Below are positions 22,322 through 32,344 of a DNA stretch of 64,000 bases, in pieces. The translations under genes and the position numbers were made by a program. The first letter of the stretch is position 1; every line of letters starts with the position of its first letter. The stretch lies in the NCBI RefSeq assembly GCF_010728155.1, contig NZ_AP022605.1, positions 1,426,001 through 1,490,000 on the forward strand. The letters run 5' to 3'. The notes below the pieces were generated by a model. That model had not been told where the DNA came from. It saw only the letters and a list, made by a program, of their open reading frames with translations, and did not search any database. This DNA comes from Mycolicibacterium doricum (GTDB lineage Bacteria > Actinomycetota > Actinomycetes > Mycobacteriales > Mycobacteriaceae).

Positions 22322-22585
22322 ATGTGCCGAAACATCACCGAATTGCGCGGTCTGGAGCCGGCGGCGACGGCTGAGGAGATCGAGGCGGCGGCCCGGCAGT
22401 ACGTCCGCAAGGTCAGTGGGCTCACCCCCACGGCGGCCAACGCGGAGGCGTTCGAGACCGCCGTCGCCGAGGTCACCGCGACGACGGCTCGGCTGCTGTC
22501 TGCGCTGCCGCCGCGACGTCAACCACCCAGGAGGGTGCCGCCGCTGCGCCGGCCCGAGGTGCGGGCCGGGCGCAATCTCGCGTGA
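22322..22585 (+). CDS. DUF2277 family protein
   Basis: 87 residues beginning MCRNITELRGLEP, the characteristic DUF2277 opening, followed by a helical segment and a basic Pro/Arg-rich tail (PPRRQPPRRVPP). Function unknown; some members are annotated as related to the N-terminal part of DNA-processing proteins but nothing here proves that. It overlaps the next gene by 4 bp (GTGA), so the two form a small operon. Confidence 0.8.
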   Translation: MCRNITELRGLEPAATAEEIEAAARQYVRKVSGLTPTAANAEAFETAVAEVTATTARLLSALPPRRQPPRRVPPLRRPEVRAGRNLA

Positions 22586-23130
22586 GCACCCCGGCGCTCA
22601 AGGAGTGGAGTGCCGCCGTGCACGCCTTGCTCGACGGCAGGCAGACTGTCCTTCTGCGCAAGGGCGGTATCGGGGAGAAGCGATTCCGTCTCGACGCCGA
22701 GCGGTTCCTGCTGTTCCCGACGGTCGCCCACAGCCACGCCGAACGGGTGCGCCCCGAACACCGCGACCTCCTCGGCCCGGCAGCGGCCGACAGCACCGAG
22801 GAAGCGCTGACGCTGCGCGCCGGAGCGAAAGTCGTCGCCGCCGTCGAGGTGAACCGCGAGGAGGCCGTCGTCGACTTGGAGCCGCTGCACATCTGGACCG
22901 GCGAGTCGGTGCGGGCCGACCGGCTGGACTTTCGGCCGAAACACCGGCTGACCGTGCTGGTGGTCCAGGTCAGCCCGCTGGCCGAACCGGTGCCAGTCGA
23001 GCGCACCGCGCAGTACGGGGGCTGCACGAGCTGGGTCGAGCTACCGGTGAACCCGGTGTGGGGGGCGCCCGTACACGACGACGCCGCGCTCGCCGCGATC
23101 GCCGAATCGGTGCGCCGGTCAGTGGGTTGA
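22582..23130 (+). CDS. DUF1802 family protein
   Basis: 182 residues, matching the DUF1802 pattern: LKEWSAAVHALLDGRQTVLLRKGGIGEK at the N-terminus, then RFLLFPTVAHSHAERVRPEH. Its biochemical function is unknown. The GTG start overlaps the DUF2277 stop by 4 bp. No membrane or export signal. Separated by 73 bp from the phosphoesterase. Confidence 0.8.
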   Translation: MSTPALKEWSAAVHALLDGRQTVLLRKGGIGEKRFRLDAERFLLFPTVAHSHAERVRPEHRDLLGPAAADSTEEALTLRAGAKVVAAVEVNREEAVVDLEPLHIWTGESVRADRLDFRPKHRLTVLVVQVSPLAEPVPVERTAQYGGCTSWVELPVNPVWGAPVHDDAALAAIAESVRRSVG

Positions 23131-23189
23131 CCGTGGCTGGGCCGCTGACGCCGACAGTCGGCGTCCGGCGCTGTGCTGCGGCGCATCAG

Positions 23190-23195
23190 TAGGCT
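23190..23195 (+). promoter_or_regulatory. Candidate -10 element (TAGGCT) of the phosphoesterase-pptT-truB unit
   Basis: TAGGCT ends 8 nt upstream of the GTG at 23204. The three following genes overlap by 4 bp each, so this would drive the whole unit as a leaderless transcript. Confidence 0.45.
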
Positions 23196-23203
23196 GACAG
23201 ATT

Positions 23204-24166
23204 GTGGCGGCACCCCGAAACTCCCGCGACCGGCGACCGGTGTTGTGGGCGATCAGCGACTTGCACACGGGTCACTCCGGCAACAAGCCGGTCACCGAGT
23301 CGCTCTACCCGGCATCCCCGGACGATTGGCTCATCGTCGCCGGCGACGTCGGGGAGCGCACCGACGAGATCCGCTGGGCGCTGGACCTGATGAGGAAGCG
23401 TTTCGCGACGGTCATCTGGGTGCCGGGTAACCACGAACTCTGGACGACCACCAAGGATCCGATGCAGATCTTCGGCCGGTCGCGCTACGACTACCTGGTC
23501 ACGATGTGCGACGAGATGGGAATCGTCACCCCTGAGCACCCGTTCCCGGTGTGGACCGGGGAAGGCGGCCCCGCGACGATCGTGCCGATGTTCCTGCTGT
23601 ACGACTACAGTTTCCTGCCGCCCGGCGCGGGCTCGAAGGCGGAAGGACTGGCGATCGCCCGTGAGCGCAACGTCGTCGGCACCGACGAGTTTCTGCTGTC
23701 CGCCGAGCCCTACGCCACCCGGGACGCGTGGTGCCGCGACCGGGTCGACCACACGCGCAAGCGCCTCGAGGACCTCGACTGGATGACGCCGACGATCCAG
23801 GTGAACCACTTCCCGATGATGCGCGAACCCTGCGACGCCATGTTCTATCCCGAGTTTTCGCTGTGGTGCGGTACGACGGCGACCGCCGACTGGCACACAC
23901 GGTACAACGCGGCGTGTTCGGTGTACGGGCATCTGCACATTCCGCGCACCACCTGGTACGACGACGTGCGCTTCGAAGAGGTGTCGGTCGGATATCCGCG
24001 AGAATGGCGTCGCCGCAAGCCTTATCGTTGGCTGCGCCAGATCCTGCCCGAGCCGGAGTACCCGTCGGGCTACCTCAACGAATTCGGCGGCCACTTCCAG
24101 ATCACGCGGGAGATGCGGGAGAACGCGGAAAAGATCCAGGAGCGAATCAAGGTGAGGCGCGGATGA
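23204..24166 (+). CDS. Calcineurin-like metallophosphoesterase (Rv2795c-type)
   Basis: 320-residue metal-dependent phosphoesterase with the full motif set: DLHTGH, GDVGE, GNHE, VNHFPM and GHLH. The M. tuberculosis orthologue Rv2795c (PptH) hydrolyses 4'-phosphopantetheine from carrier proteins, and it is paired here, as there, with the transferase pptT by a 4-bp overlap. The reversal of PptT's reaction is therefore the likely role. GTG at 23204. Confidence 0.88.
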   Translation: MAAPRNSRDRRPVLWAISDLHTGHSGNKPVTESLYPASPDDWLIVAGDVGERTDEIRWALDLMRKRFATVIWVPGNHELWTTTKDPMQIFGRSRYDYLVTMCDEMGIVTPEHPFPVWTGEGGPATIVPMFLLYDYSFLPPGAGSKAEGLAIARERNVVGTDEFLLSAEPYATRDAWCRDRVDHTRKRLEDLDWMTPTIQVNHFPMMREPCDAMFYPEFSLWCGTTATADWHTRYNAACSVYGHLHIPRTTWYDDVRFEEVSVGYPREWRRRKPYRWLRQILPEPEYPSGYLNEFGGHFQITREMRENAEKIQERIKVRRG

Positions 24167-24822
24167 CACTCCTGCCCGAAGTGTTGGGGGACAGGGTGAT
24201 CTCCGCCGAACGCTACGACGATCCGCCCGGCATCGCCCCGCTGCCCGAAGAGGAGCCGTTGATCGCGCATTCGGTGGCCAAGCGGCGCAACGAGTTCCTG
24301 ACGGTGCGCTTGTGCGCGCGCGAGGCGCTCGGTGGACTCGGCGTGGCGCCGGTCCCGATCCTCAAGGGCGACAAGGGTGAACCGTGCTGGCCCGACGGCG
24401 TGGTCGGCAGCCTCACCCACTGTGAGGGTTTCCGCGGCGCCGCCGTCGCTCGCCGCGGCGACGTTCGCTCGATCGGGATCGACGCCGAACCGCACGACGT
24501 CCTACCCAAGGGCGTGCTCGAAGCGATCAGCCTGCCCGACGAGCGCAGTGAACTCGCGGTGCTGCCCGCCGGCCTGCACTGGGACCGGATCCTGTTCTGT
24601 GCCAAGGAGGCCACGTACAAGGCCTGGTTCCCGCTGACCCATCGGTGGCTCGGGTTCGAAGACGCCCACATCACCTTCGACGTCGACGGGTCCGGGCAAA
24701 CGGGGCGGTTCCTGTCGAAGGTGCTGGTCGATCCTGCCGCCGAGTCCGGGCCGCCGCTGACCGCTCTGGAGGGCAGGTGGTCGGTGCGCGGCAGCCTGGC
24801 ATTGACAGCCATCGTCCTGTGA
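24163..24822 (+). CDS. pptT: 4'-phosphopantetheinyl transferase PptT
   Basis: Sfp-type transferase that activates the acyl/peptidyl carrier proteins of mycolic-acid-related polyketide synthases and siderophore NRPSs, using CoA. 219 residues. Mg/CoA motifs SIGIDAEPH (near residue 105) and the [11 protein letters not shown] helix (near 147) are intact; the GSLTHCEG motif lies near 84. ATG at 24163 overlaps the phosphoesterase stop (ATGA), and the stop overlaps truB (GTGA). Confidence 0.94.
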   Translation: MTLLPEVLGDRVISAERYDDPPGIAPLPEEEPLIAHSVAKRRNEFLTVRLCAREALGGLGVAPVPILKGDKGEPCWPDGVVGSLTHCEGFRGAAVARRGDVRSIGIDAEPHDVLPKGVLEAISLPDERSELAVLPAGLHWDRILFCAKEATYKAWFPLTHRWLGFEDAHITFDVDGSGQTGRFLSKVLVDPAAESGPPLTALEGRWSVRGSLALTAIVL

Positions 24823-25700
24823 CCAGTGGCGGCATCGTCGTCGTCGACAAACCCGCGGGAATGACCAGCCACGACGTCGTCGGCCGGTGCCGGCGGATCT
24901 TCGGCACGCGCAAGGTCGGTCATGCGGGCACGCTCGACCCGATGGCCACCGGGGTGCTGGTGGTCGGCATCGACCGCGCCACCAAACTTTTGGGCCTGCT
25001 CACCGCGACGGACAAGTCGTACTCGGCCACGATCCGCCTCGGGCAGACGACCACGACCGAGGACGCCGAAGGAAAGGTCGTCGAAACCGCACCGACGGCC
25101 GGCATCACCGACGAGCAGATCGAACACTCGGTCGCGGCGCTGCGCGGCGAGATCGAGCAGGTGCCGTCGTCGGTCAGCGCGATCAAGGTGGGCGGGCAGC
25201 GTGCCTACAAGCTCGCGCGGGAGGGGCAAACCGTCGAACTGGCCGCTCGGCGGGTGCGCGTCGACCGCTTCGACGTGCTCGCGATCCGGCGGGTGGACGG
25301 GTTCACAGACGTCGACGTCGCGGTCGACTGCTCCAGCGGCACCTACATCCGGGCACTGGCCCGAGATGTCGGTATCGCCCTCGCGGTCGGTGGGCATCTG
25401 ACCGCGCTGCGCCGCACGCGCGTCGGGCGGTTCGGGTTGGACGACGCGCACACGCTCGATGCGCTGTCCGACGAGCCGCGATTGAGCCATTCGCTCGACG
25501 CGGCGTGCCTGCTCACATTCCCGTGCCGCCACCTCACCACCGAGGAGGCGGAGTCGACCCGGCACGGGCGGGCGCTGCAACCGGCGGGGATCGGGGGCAT
25601 CTACGCGGCCACTGCGCCGGACGGGTCGGTCCTCGCGCTGCTCGAGGACGGACCGCAGCGGACGAAGTCCGTGGTGGTGCTACGACCCGCCACCCTGTGA
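24819..25700 (+). CDS. truB: tRNA pseudouridine(55) synthase
   Basis: Makes pseudouridine 55 in the T-loop of tRNAs. 293 residues; the catalytic aspartate is in [14 protein letters not shown] (near residue 41). The KSY and SAIK motifs ([27 protein letters not shown]) follow, and the C-terminal extension typical of actinobacteria is present. GTG overlaps the pptT stop by 4 bp. Convergent with sirR with one base between the stops, so there is no room for a dedicated terminator. Confidence 0.95.
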   Translation: MTSGGIVVVDKPAGMTSHDVVGRCRRIFGTRKVGHAGTLDPMATGVLVVGIDRATKLLGLLTATDKSYSATIRLGQTTTTEDAEGKVVETAPTAGITDEQIEHSVAALRGEIEQVPSSVSAIKVGGQRAYKLAREGQTVELAARRVRVDRFDVLAIRRVDGFTDVDVAVDCSSGTYIRALARDVGIALAVGGHLTALRRTRVGRFGLDDAHTLDALSDEPRLSHSLDAACLLTFPCRHLTTEEAESTRHGRALQPAGIGGIYAATAPDGSVLALLEDGPQRTKSVVVLRPATL

Positions 25701-25701
25701 G

Positions 25702-26412
25702 CTAGCCGGCGACGACCCAGATGGCCTCGGCGGCGGGACTGCCCAGATCGACCGTGGCGTCGCCGCCCTCGCCGCCCTCGCCGCCCTCGATGGCCACCGA
25801 GATCAGCCCGGCGAAGTCGCGCCGGGCCAGCACCCGCAACCTCGAGTCCAGGCTGATCCCGACGCTGTCGAAGTACCGCAGCATCTCCGGGTCGGCGTCG
25901 GAGATCCGGGCCACCGTGCCCGCGTCGCCGTTCTCGCATTCCGACAACTGGCGTGCTGGCGGGGTGGGCACCCGCCCGTCCGCGGCCGGGATCGGGTCCC
26001 CGTGCGGATCGCGGGTCGGGTGGCCCAGCTTGGCGTCGATGCGGTCGAGCATCAGATCCGAGACCGCGTGCTCGAGCACCTCGGCCTCGTCATGGACCTC
26101 GTCCCAGCTGTACCCGAGCTCGTTGACCAGGAACGTCTCCATCAGCCGGTGCCTGCGGACCATCTGCAGCGCAGCGCGCCTGCCCTCGTCGGTCAGTGTC
26201 ACCGCGCCGTACTTCTCGTGGTTGACCAGACCCTGATCGGCGAGTTTGCGGATCGACTCCGATGCGGTCGAAGCGGAGACGCCGATCCGCTCGGCGAGCA
26301 ACTTCGTACTGACCTTTCCGCGCGACCACTCCTGCGCGGTCCAGATGGTCTTGAGGTAGTCCTGAGCGACCGTCGTCAGGTCGCGGGTGTTGCCGTCAGG
26401 ACTCACAGTCAC
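25702..26412 (-). CDS. sirR: DtxR-family metalloregulator SirR/MntR
   Basis: 236 residues: N-terminal winged helix (LLAERIGVSASTASESIRKLADQGLV), a metal-binding/dimerisation domain with HDEAEVLEHAVSD, and a C-terminal SH3-like FeoA domain. The M. tuberculosis orthologue Rv2788 responds to manganese. GTG at 26412 is the longest start; a GTG at 26406 lies 8 nt after a TAAACT -10-like hexamer (26415-26420, minus strand) and may be the true leaderless start. An in-frame Glu-Gly-Gly triplet run (EGG three times) occurs in the C-terminal domain. Confidence 0.88.
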   Translation of the reverse strand: MTVSPDGNTRDLTTVAQDYLKTIWTAQEWSRGKVSTKLLAERIGVSASTASESIRKLADQGLVNHEKYGAVTLTDEGRRAALQMVRRHRLMETFLVNELGYSWDEVHDEAEVLEHAVSDLMLDRIDAKLGHPTRDPHGDPIPAADGRVPTPPARQLSECENGDAGTVARISDADPEMLRYFDSVGISLDSRLRVLARRDFAGLISVAIEGGEGGEGGDATVDLGSPAAEAIWVVAG

Positions 26413-26432
26413 CGAGTTTAGGCAGTCACCGA

Positions 26433-26448
26433 TAGATCGGGTGATCTA
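26433..26448. promoter_or_regulatory. Inverted repeat between sirR and ribF (possible operator)
   Basis: TAGATC-GGGT-GATCTA: two perfect 6-bp arms separated by 4 bp, lying in the divergent sirR/ribF promoter region, 27 bp upstream of the ribF -10. Position suits autoregulation by the DtxR-type protein, but the sequence does not match the IdeR iron box and I cannot assign a binder. Confidence 0.35.
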
Positions 26449-26474
26449 GCGAAGCCGGCCAGCGTGGCGCGCCG

Positions 26475-26480
26475 TAGGCT
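26475..26480 (+). promoter_or_regulatory. Candidate -10 element (TAGGCT) of ribF
   Basis: TAGGCT ends 7 nt before GTG 26488. That places the transcription start at or next to the start codon, and it picks this GTG over upstream in-frame alternatives. Confidence 0.5.
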
Positions 26481-26487
26481 TGCGGTC

Positions 26488-27474
26488 GTGCAGCGCTGGC
26501 GGGGTCAGGACGACATTCCCACGGACTGGGGGCGATGTGTCGTCACCATCGGAGTGTTCGACGGTGTCCACCGTGGGCACGCGGAGTTGATCGACAACGC
26601 AGTGAAGTCCGGTCGTTCCCGCGGTGTGCCGACCGTCCTGATGACGTTCGACCCGCACCCGATGGAGGTCGTCTTCCCGGGCAGTCACCCGGCCCAGCTG
26701 ACGACCCTGACACGCAGGGCGGAGCTGGTCGAGGAGCTCGGCATCGACGTCTTCCTGGTGATGCCGTTCACGGCGGACTTCATGAAGCTCACCCCCGAGC
26801 GCTACATCCACGAACTGCTCGTCGAACGGTTGCACGTCGTCGAGGTCGTCGTCGGCGAGAACTTCACGTTCGGGAAGAAGGCGGCGGGCAACGTCGACTT
26901 ACTGCGGAAGGCGGGGGAGCGGTTCGGGTTCTCCGTCGACAGTCTGTCTTTGGTTTCCGAGGCCGCCGATTCCGACCGCGACGAGACCGTCACCTTCTCC
27001 TCGACCTACATTCGGTCCTGCGTCGACGCCGGTGACGTCGTCGCCGCCGCGGAGGCGCTCGGCCGTCCGCACCGCGTCGAAGGTGTCGTCGTACGCGGTG
27101 ACGGGCGAGGCCGCGGGCTGGGGTTCCCAACCGCGAACGTGGCCCCGCCGATGTACTCGGCGATCCCGGCCGACGGGGTTTACGCCGCCTGGTTCACCGT
27201 CCTCGGACACGGTCCGGTGATGGGCACAGTGGTGCCCGGCGAGCGCTATCAGGCGGCCGTGTCCGTCGGCACCAATCCGACGTTCTCCGGCCGCACCCGA
27301 ACCGTCGAGGCGTTCATCCTCGACACCTCCGCCGACCTCTACGGACAGCACGTCGCCGTCGATTTCGTGGCCCGAATCCGCGGACAGGAGAAGTTCGACT
27401 CGGTGGACGACCTGATCGCGACGATGGCTACGGACGCCGAGCGGGCCCGTGCGATCCTGCGCAATTCTGGCTGA
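26488..27474 (+). CDS. ribF: Bifunctional riboflavin kinase / FMN adenylyltransferase
   Basis: Converts riboflavin to FMN and FAD. 328 residues: N-terminal nucleotidyltransferase with [10 protein letters not shown] (near residue 22) and the FSSTYIR motif near 165, and C-terminal riboflavin kinase domain with [11 protein letters not shown] near 205 and [11 protein letters not shown] at 26488 reproduces the conserved opening [18 protein letters not shown]. It is divergent from sirR and followed by rpsO. Confidence 0.95.
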   Translation: MQRWRGQDDIPTDWGRCVVTIGVFDGVHRGHAELIDNAVKSGRSRGVPTVLMTFDPHPMEVVFPGSHPAQLTTLTRRAELVEELGIDVFLVMPFTADFMKLTPERYIHELLVERLHVVEVVVGENFTFGKKAAGNVDLLRKAGERFGFSVDSLSLVSEAADSDRDETVTFSSTYIRSCVDAGDVVAAAEALGRPHRVEGVVVRGDGRGRGLGFPTANVAPPMYSAIPADGVYAAWFTVLGHGPVMGTVVPGERYQAAVSVGTNPTFSGRTRTVEAFILDTSADLYGQHVAVDFVARIRGQEKFDSVDDLIATMATDAERARAILRNSG

Positions 27475-27488
27475 TGTCACCTCGCTGT

Positions 27489-27494
27489 TAGACT
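27489..27494 (+). promoter_or_regulatory. Candidate -10 element (TAGACT) of rpsO
   Basis: TAGACT lies 98 bp upstream of the rpsO start and 15 bp after the ribF stop. A transcript from here would carry a ~90-nt leader, as expected for an autoregulated ribosomal protein gene. No convincing -35. Confidence 0.4.
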
Positions 27495-27592
27495 GCTCGG
27501 GTCTACGGCGTGTGCTGCAGTTCGCGGCGGCCGCGTCGCCCTTGCGAGGGCACAGTTTCGTTCACCCGCGGACCGATGGATGGAGTATTTTC

Positions 27593-27862
27593 GTGGCGCT
27601 TACCGCCGAGCAGAAAAAAGAGATCCTGGGCCAGTACGGCCTGCACGAGTCGGACACCGGCTCACCCGAGGCGCAGGTCGCCCTGCTGACCAAGCGCATC
27701 TCGGACCTGACCGAGCATCTCAAGCAGCACAAGCACGATCACCACTCGCGGCGCGGGCTGCTGCTGCTGGTCGGCCGTCGTCGCCGGCTGCTGAAGTACG
27801 TCGCCCAGGTCGACGTCGAGCGCTACCGCTCGCTGATCGAGCGACTGGGCCTGCGTCGCTGA
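27593..27862 (+). CDS. rpsO: 30S ribosomal protein S15
   Basis: 89 residues, exactly the usual length. The conserved [22 protein letters not shown] (centre) and LIERLGLRR end are present. S15 binds the three-way junction of h20-h22 in 16S rRNA. GTG at 27593 has GGAG 8-9 nt upstream. The rpsO-pnp order is conserved in most bacteria. Confidence 0.97.
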   Translation: MALTAEQKKEILGQYGLHESDTGSPEAQVALLTKRISDLTEHLKQHKHDHHSRRGLLLLVGRRRRLLKYVAQVDVERYRSLIERLGLRR

Positions 27863-27884
27863 CGATGTGACCTGACGATGTGAC
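27859..27884 (+). repeat. 13-bp tandem duplication over the rpsO stop codon
   Basis: CTGACGATGTGAC occurs twice back to back (27859-27871, 27872-27884); the first copy includes the rpsO TGA. It lies at the start of the 351-bp rpsO-pnp spacer. No function is apparent. Confidence 0.85.
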
Positions 27885-27962
27885 CTTGCTCCCCCACGGG
27901 GGCGGGATCGCCGCGGGGGCCGTCCAGGCTCCGGTCGCAGATGCCCGCCATGTAGCATTGAT

Positions 27963-27986
27963 GTGTTCGATGCGACGCTCGAACAC
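27963..27986 (+). promoter_or_regulatory. Stem-loop in the pnp leader
   Basis: GTGTTCGA (27963-27970) and TCGAACAC (27979-27986) form a perfect 8-bp stem with an 8-nt loop, in the middle of the 351-bp spacer before pnp. A -10-like TAGCAT at 27953-27958 would put it at the extreme 5' end of a pnp transcript. Beyond this, the 13-bp duplication and a GC-rich CCCCC/GGGGG near 27892, I see no gene in 27863-28213. Leader hairpins control PNPase in E. coli; that parallel is inference only. Confidence 0.45.
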
Positions 27987-28213
27987 GATATTGGGTGCGA
28001 AGCGCGCAGTCCGCGGGCTTTGTTCCCGTGTGTCATGCCAGGAGCCGCCTGATCGGGCGGTCTTCGGTAGTGGCTGCCGGTGACCTCACGGTTTCCGGCC
28101 GCTTCGATCGACGGCCGTGGCCGCATCAAGGCCGGTGGTACATCCGCTGCGAGTGTTCCCGGCGTGACGACGCGAAACAGCTGAATGAATTCAGAGAGGC
28201 TGTACGGACGTCA

Positions 28214-30508
28214 ATGTCTGTAGTTGAACTTGAAGACGGTGTGTACGAATCGACCGCCGTCATCGACAACGGGAGCTTCGGCACCCGCACCATTCGTTTC
28301 GAGACCGGCCGGTTGGCCCAGCAGGCGGCCGGTGCTGTCGTCGCTTACCTCGACGACGAGACCATGCTGTTGTCGGCCACGTCGGCCAGCAAGAGCCCGA
28401 AGGACCACTTCGACTTCTTCCCCCTGACGATCGACGTCGAAGAGCGGATGTACGCCGCGGGCCGCATCCCTGGCTCGTTCTTCCGTCGTGAAGGTCGTCC
28501 CTCCACCGACGCGATCCTGACCTGTCGGTTGATCGACCGTCCGCTTCGTCCGACGTTCGTCTCCGGGCTGCGCAACGAGATCCAGGTCGTCGTCACGGTG
28601 CTGAGCCTGAACCCCGAGGATCTGTACGACGTGGTGGCGATCAACGCCGCCTCGGCGTCGACTCAGATCGCCGGCCTGCCGTTCTCCGGCCCGGTCGGCG
28701 GCGTGCGGGTCGCGCTCATCGACGGGACGTGGGTCGCCTTCCCGACCGTCGAGCAGCTCGACGGCGCCGTCTTCGACATGGTCGTCGCGGGCCGGGCGCT
28801 CGCCGACGGTGACGTCGCGATCATGATGGTCGAGGCCGAGGCCACCGACAGGGTCGTCGAACTGGTCGCCGGCGGTGCCCAGGCACCCACCGAAGCCATC
28901 GTCGCCGAGGGGCTGGAGGCGGCCAAGCCGTTCATCGCCGCCCTGTGCGCCGCCCAGCAGGAACTCGCCGGGCGCGCCGCCAAGCCGACAGCCGACTACC
29001 CGTTGTTCCCGGAATACGGTGACGACGTCTACGACGCCGTTGTCTCGGTGGCCACCGACGCGCTGTCGGGGGCGTTGACCATCGCCGGCAAGCACGAGCG
29101 CAACGCCCGCACCGACGAGATCAAGGTCGAGGTGCTCGGCCGGCTCGCCGACCAGTACGCCGGCCGCGAGAAGGAGATCGGCGCGGCGTTCCGCTCGCTG
29201 ACCAAGAAGCTGGTTCGCCAGCGCATCCTGACCGACCACTTCCGCATCGACGGCCGTGGCATCACCGATATCCGCGCCCTCTCCGCTGAGGTTGCCGTGG
29301 TGCCTCGCGCCCACGGCAGCGCGCTCTTCGAGCGCGGTGAGACCCAGATCCTGGGCGTGACCACGCTGGACATGATCAAGATGGCCCAGCAGATCGACTC
29401 GCTGGGGCCCGAGACCACCAAGCGCTACATGCACCACTACAACTTCCCGCCGTACTCGACCGGTGAGACCGGTCGCGTCGGATCGCCGAAGCGTCGCGAA
29501 ATCGGCCACGGCGCGCTGGCCGAGCGTGCGTTATTGCCGGTGCTGCCGAGCATCGAGGAGTTCCCGTACGCGATCCGTCAGGTCTCGGAGGCGTTGAGCT
29601 CCAACGGGTCGACGTCGATGGGGTCGGTGTGCGCGTCGACGCTCTCGCTGCTCAACGCCGGTGTGCCGCTCAAGGCGCCGGTTGCAGGCATCGCGATGGG
29701 CTTGGTTTCCGATGACGTGGAAGTTGAAGGTGGTGGTGTGGAAACGCGCTTCGTCGCCCTGACCGACATCCTCGGCGCGGAGGACGCGTTCGGCGACATG
29801 GACTTCAAGGTGGCGGGCACCAAGGACTTCGTCACCGCACTGCAGTTGGACACCAAGCTCGACGGCATCCCATCGCAGGTGCTGGCGGGCGCGCTGGCCC
29901 AGGCCAAGGATGCGCGCACGACCATCCTCGAGGTGATGGCCGAGGCCATCGACGCCCCGGACGAGATGAGCCCGTACGCGCCGCGGATCACCACGATCAA
30001 GGTGCCGGTCGACAAGATCGGCGAGGTCATCGGGCCGAAGGGCAAGATGATCAACTCGATCACCGAGGAGACCGGCGCGCAGATCTCGATCGAGGACGAC
30101 GGCACCGTGTTCGTCGGTGCCGCCGACGGTCTGTCGGCCCAGGCCGCGATCGACAAGATCAACGCGATCGCCAACCCGCAGCTGCCCAAGATCGGGGAGC
30201 GGTTCCTCGGCACCGTGGTGAAGACCACCGATTTCGGCGCCTTCGTGTCGCTGCTGCCGGGCCGTGACGGTCTGGTGCACATCTCCAAGCTGGGACGCGG
30301 CAAGCGGATTGCGAAGGTCGACGACGTCGTGAAGGTCGGCGACAAGCTCCGCGTGGAGATCGCCGACATCGACAATCGCGGCAAGATCTCGCTGGTCCCG
30401 GTGGCCGAAGACGAGGCGTCGGACAACGGCGCGGTCACGCCGTCGGGCGGTGCCTCCGGTAAGGCCGAGACGCCGGCGACCGCCGATGCCGGCGCGACCG
30501 GCAATTAG
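28214..30508 (+). CDS. pnp: Polyribonucleotide nucleotidyltransferase (PNPase)
   Basis: Phosphorolytic 3'-5' exoribonuclease of the degradosome, 764 residues (also called gpsI in mycobacteria). Two RNase PH-like domains, the second with the active region [15 protein letters not shown] and [21 protein letters not shown]. They are followed by a KH domain with [11 protein letters not shown] and an S1 domain with [21 protein letters not shown] at 28214 gives the conserved [14 protein letters not shown] opening; the frame is open upstream but lies in the leader. The last 23 bp overlap pepR. Confidence 0.96.
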   Translation: MSVVELEDGVYESTAVIDNGSFGTRTIRFETGRLAQQAAGAVVAYLDDETMLLSATSASKSPKDHFDFFPLTIDVEERMYAAGRIPGSFFRREGRPSTDAILTCRLIDRPLRPTFVSGLRNEIQVVVTVLSLNPEDLYDVVAINAASASTQIAGLPFSGPVGGVRVALIDGTWVAFPTVEQLDGAVFDMVVAGRALADGDVAIMMVEAEATDRVVELVAGGAQAPTEAIVAEGLEAAKPFIAALCAAQQELAGRAAKPTADYPLFPEYGDDVYDAVVSVATDALSGALTIAGKHERNARTDEIKVEVLGRLADQYAGREKEIGAAFRSLTKKLVRQRILTDHFRIDGRGITDIRALSAEVAVVPRAHGSALFERGETQILGVTTLDMIKMAQQIDSLGPETTKRYMHHYNFPPYSTGETGRVGSPKRREIGHGALAERALLPVLPSIEEFPYAIRQVSEALSSNGSTSMGSVCASTLSLLNAGVPLKAPVAGIAMGLVSDDVEVEGGGVETRFVALTDILGAEDAFGDMDFKVAGTKDFVTALQLDTKLDGIPSQVLAGALAQAKDARTTILEVMAEAIDAPDEMSPYAPRITTIKVPVDKIGEVIGPKGKMINSITEETGAQISIEDDGTVFVGAADGLSAQAAIDKINAIANPQLPKIGERFLGTVVKTTDFGAFVSLLPGRDGLVHISKLGRGKRIAKVDDVVKVGDKLRVEIADIDNRGKISLVPVAEDEASDNGAVTPSGGASGKAETPATADAGATGN

Positions 30509-31853
30509 TCGGCAATCGCTGCGGCGCAGCACAGCAAGCGCGGACGCGGCCACCGTGGACGACGATTTTGGGTCCGTGGTGCGCCGCACGACGCTGCCCG
30601 GTGGCCTGCGAGTGGTCACCGAACGCATCCCCTCGGTGCGCTCCGCGTCGGTCGGGGTGTGGGTCAACGTCGGTTCCCGTGATGAGGGACCGACGGTGGC
30701 GGGGGCCGCGCATTTCCTCGAACACCTGCTGTTCAAGTCGACGCCGACCCGCACAGCCGTGGACATCGCTCAGTCGGTGGACGCCGTCGGCGGTGAATTG
30801 AACGCTTTCACCGCCCGCGAGCACACCTGCTACTACGCGCATGTGCTCGACACCGACCTCGAGTTGGCGGTCGACCTGGTAGCCGATGTCGTGCTTCGGG
30901 GACGGTGTGCCGCCGAGGACGTCGAGGTCGAGCGCGACGTGGTGCTCGAAGAGATCGCGATGCGCGACGACGACCCGGAGGACACACTCGGTGACGTCTT
31001 CCTGTCGGCGATGTTCGGCTCGCATCCGGTCGGTCGGCCGGTGATCGGCAGCGTCGAGTCGATCGAAGCGATGACCCGCCACCAACTGCACTCCTTCCAC
31101 ATCCGGCGCTACACACCCGAACGAATGGTGCTCGCGGTCGCCGGCAACGTCGAACACGACGACGTCGTGGCGATGGCACACAAGCACTTCGGCCCCAAAC
31201 TGATTCGCGGCAACTCGGCAGTGCCGCCGCGCAAGGGCACCGGGCGGGTACCGGGTCGCCCGACGCTGCAGCTGATCAACCGCGATGCCGAACAGACGCA
31301 TCTGTCCTTGGGTGTGCGCACCCCCGGCCGACACTGGGAGCACCGGTGGGCGCTGTCCGTTCTCAACACGGCATTGGGCGGTGGGCTTAGTTCACGGCTA
31401 TTCCAGGAAATTCGTGAGACCCGCGGTCTGGCGTACTCGGTGTACTCCACGGTGGACACCTTCTCCGACAGTGGAGCGCTGTCGATCTACGCGGCGTGTC
31501 AACCGGAACGGTTCGACGAGGTGGTCCGCGTGACGACAGCGGTGCTCGACGACGTGGCTCGTGACGGCATCACCGAGTCGGAGTGCCGAATCGCAAAGGG
31601 GTCGTTGCGCGGCGGTCTGGTGCTGGGACTGGAGGATTCCGGTTCGCGCATGCACCGAATCGGCCGAAGCGAATTGAACTACGGCAAGCACCGCAGCATC
31701 GACCACACGCTGGAGCAGATCAGCGCCGTCACCCTCGACGAGGTCAATGCCGTGGCGCGGCAGCTGCTCACCCGGTCCTACGGTGCGGCGGTTCTGGGCC
31801 CGCACCGTTCGAAATCATCGCTGCCCAAGCCACTTCGGACCGTCGGCCGGTAA
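30486..31853 (+). CDS. pepR: Zinc protease, M16 family (PepR-like)
   Basis: Mitochondrial-processing-peptidase-like metalloprotease, about 455 residues. The inverted zinc motif [11 protein letters not shown] (HxxEH) is near residue 76, with the downstream Glu in [12 protein letters not shown]; the C-terminal half is the inactive M16 domain with GLAYSVYS. Orthologue of Rv2782c. I use ATG 30486, which overlaps pnp by 23 bp; GTG 30555 is an alternative that removes a basic non-conserved N-terminus. Substrate unknown. Usually follows pnp in actinobacteria. Confidence 0.9.
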   Translation: MPARPAISRQSLRRSTASADAATVDDDFGSVVRRTTLPGGLRVVTERIPSVRSASVGVWVNVGSRDEGPTVAGAAHFLEHLLFKSTPTRTAVDIAQSVDAVGGELNAFTAREHTCYYAHVLDTDLELAVDLVADVVLRGRCAAEDVEVERDVVLEEIAMRDDDPEDTLGDVFLSAMFGSHPVGRPVIGSVESIEAMTRHQLHSFHIRRYTPERMVLAVAGNVEHDDVVAMAHKHFGPKLIRGNSAVPPRKGTGRVPGRPTLQLINRDAEQTHLSLGVRTPGRHWEHRWALSVLNTALGGGLSSRLFQEIRETRGLAYSVYSTVDTFSDSGALSIYAACQPERFDEVVRVTTAVLDDVARDGITESECRIAKGSLRGGLVLGLEDSGSRMHRIGRSELNYGKHRSIDHTLEQISAVTLDEVNAVARQLLTRSYGAAVLGPHRSKSSLPKPLRTVGR

Positions 31854-31858
31854 AGGTG

Positions 31859-32344
31859 ATGACGCGGTCGGCCACCGACGATCAGAATGCGGGGAACATG
31901 AGGCGGTTGACCGGCGAGGTCACCGCGGCGGTGTTCCCGCAGTTGTGGCGCGGCTTAGTGCAGCCCACCGACCCGTGCCCGTGCGGCACCGGCGAATCGT
32001 TCGCGCGGTGCTGCCGGCCGCTCGTGGTGGGTGATCGTCAGGCCGACACCGCCGAAGAGCTGATGCGGTCGCGCTACAGCGCCTACGCCGCCGGCAACTC
32101 CGAGTACCTCTGGCGGACCTGGCATCCACGCACCCGACCCGCCACGCTCGCACCCGACACGGGCATCGAATGGCTCGGCCTGGAGGTCGTCGACGTGGTC
32201 GCAGGTGGTCCCGACGACGACACCGGAGAGGTTCAGTTCCGGGCGCACTACCGTGACGGCCGGCGAACCGGCACCCTGCACGAGCGGTCGCGGTTCGCCG
32301 TTCGAGCGCGGCGCTGGTTCTACGTCGACGGAGACGTCGACTGA
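31859..32344 (+). CDS. YchJ-family SEC-C metal-binding protein
   Basis: 161 residues. A SEC-C motif DPCPCGTGESFARCC near residue 40 binds zinc in this family. Next comes the YchJ signature TAEELMRSRYSAYAAGNSEYL, and the rest is an NTF2-like fold by family knowledge. ATG at 31859 follows AAAGG just 6 bp after pepR; ATG 31898 is a shorter alternative. Function unknown. Its stop is directly adjacent to that of ald on the other strand. Confidence 0.82.
   Translation: MTRSATDDQNAGNMRRLTGEVTAAVFPQLWRGLVQPTDPCPCGTGESFARCCRPLVVGDRQADTAEELMRSRYSAYAAGNSEYLWRTWHPRTRPATLAPDTGIEWLGLEVVDVVAGGPDDDTGEVQFRAHYRDGRRTGTLHERSRFAVRARRWFYVDGDVD

Noticed and set aside
26412-26460. IdeR iron box in the sirR promoter
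   Set aside because: The TTTAGGCAG stretch only partly resembles the 19-bp TTAGG-type palindrome and has no matching second half.
27963-27986. LexA/SOS box upstream of pnp
   Set aside because: The arms read GTTCGA-N8-TCGAAC, the reverse order and wrong spacing of the mycobacterial box TCGAAC-N4-GTTCGA; treated as a hairpin instead.
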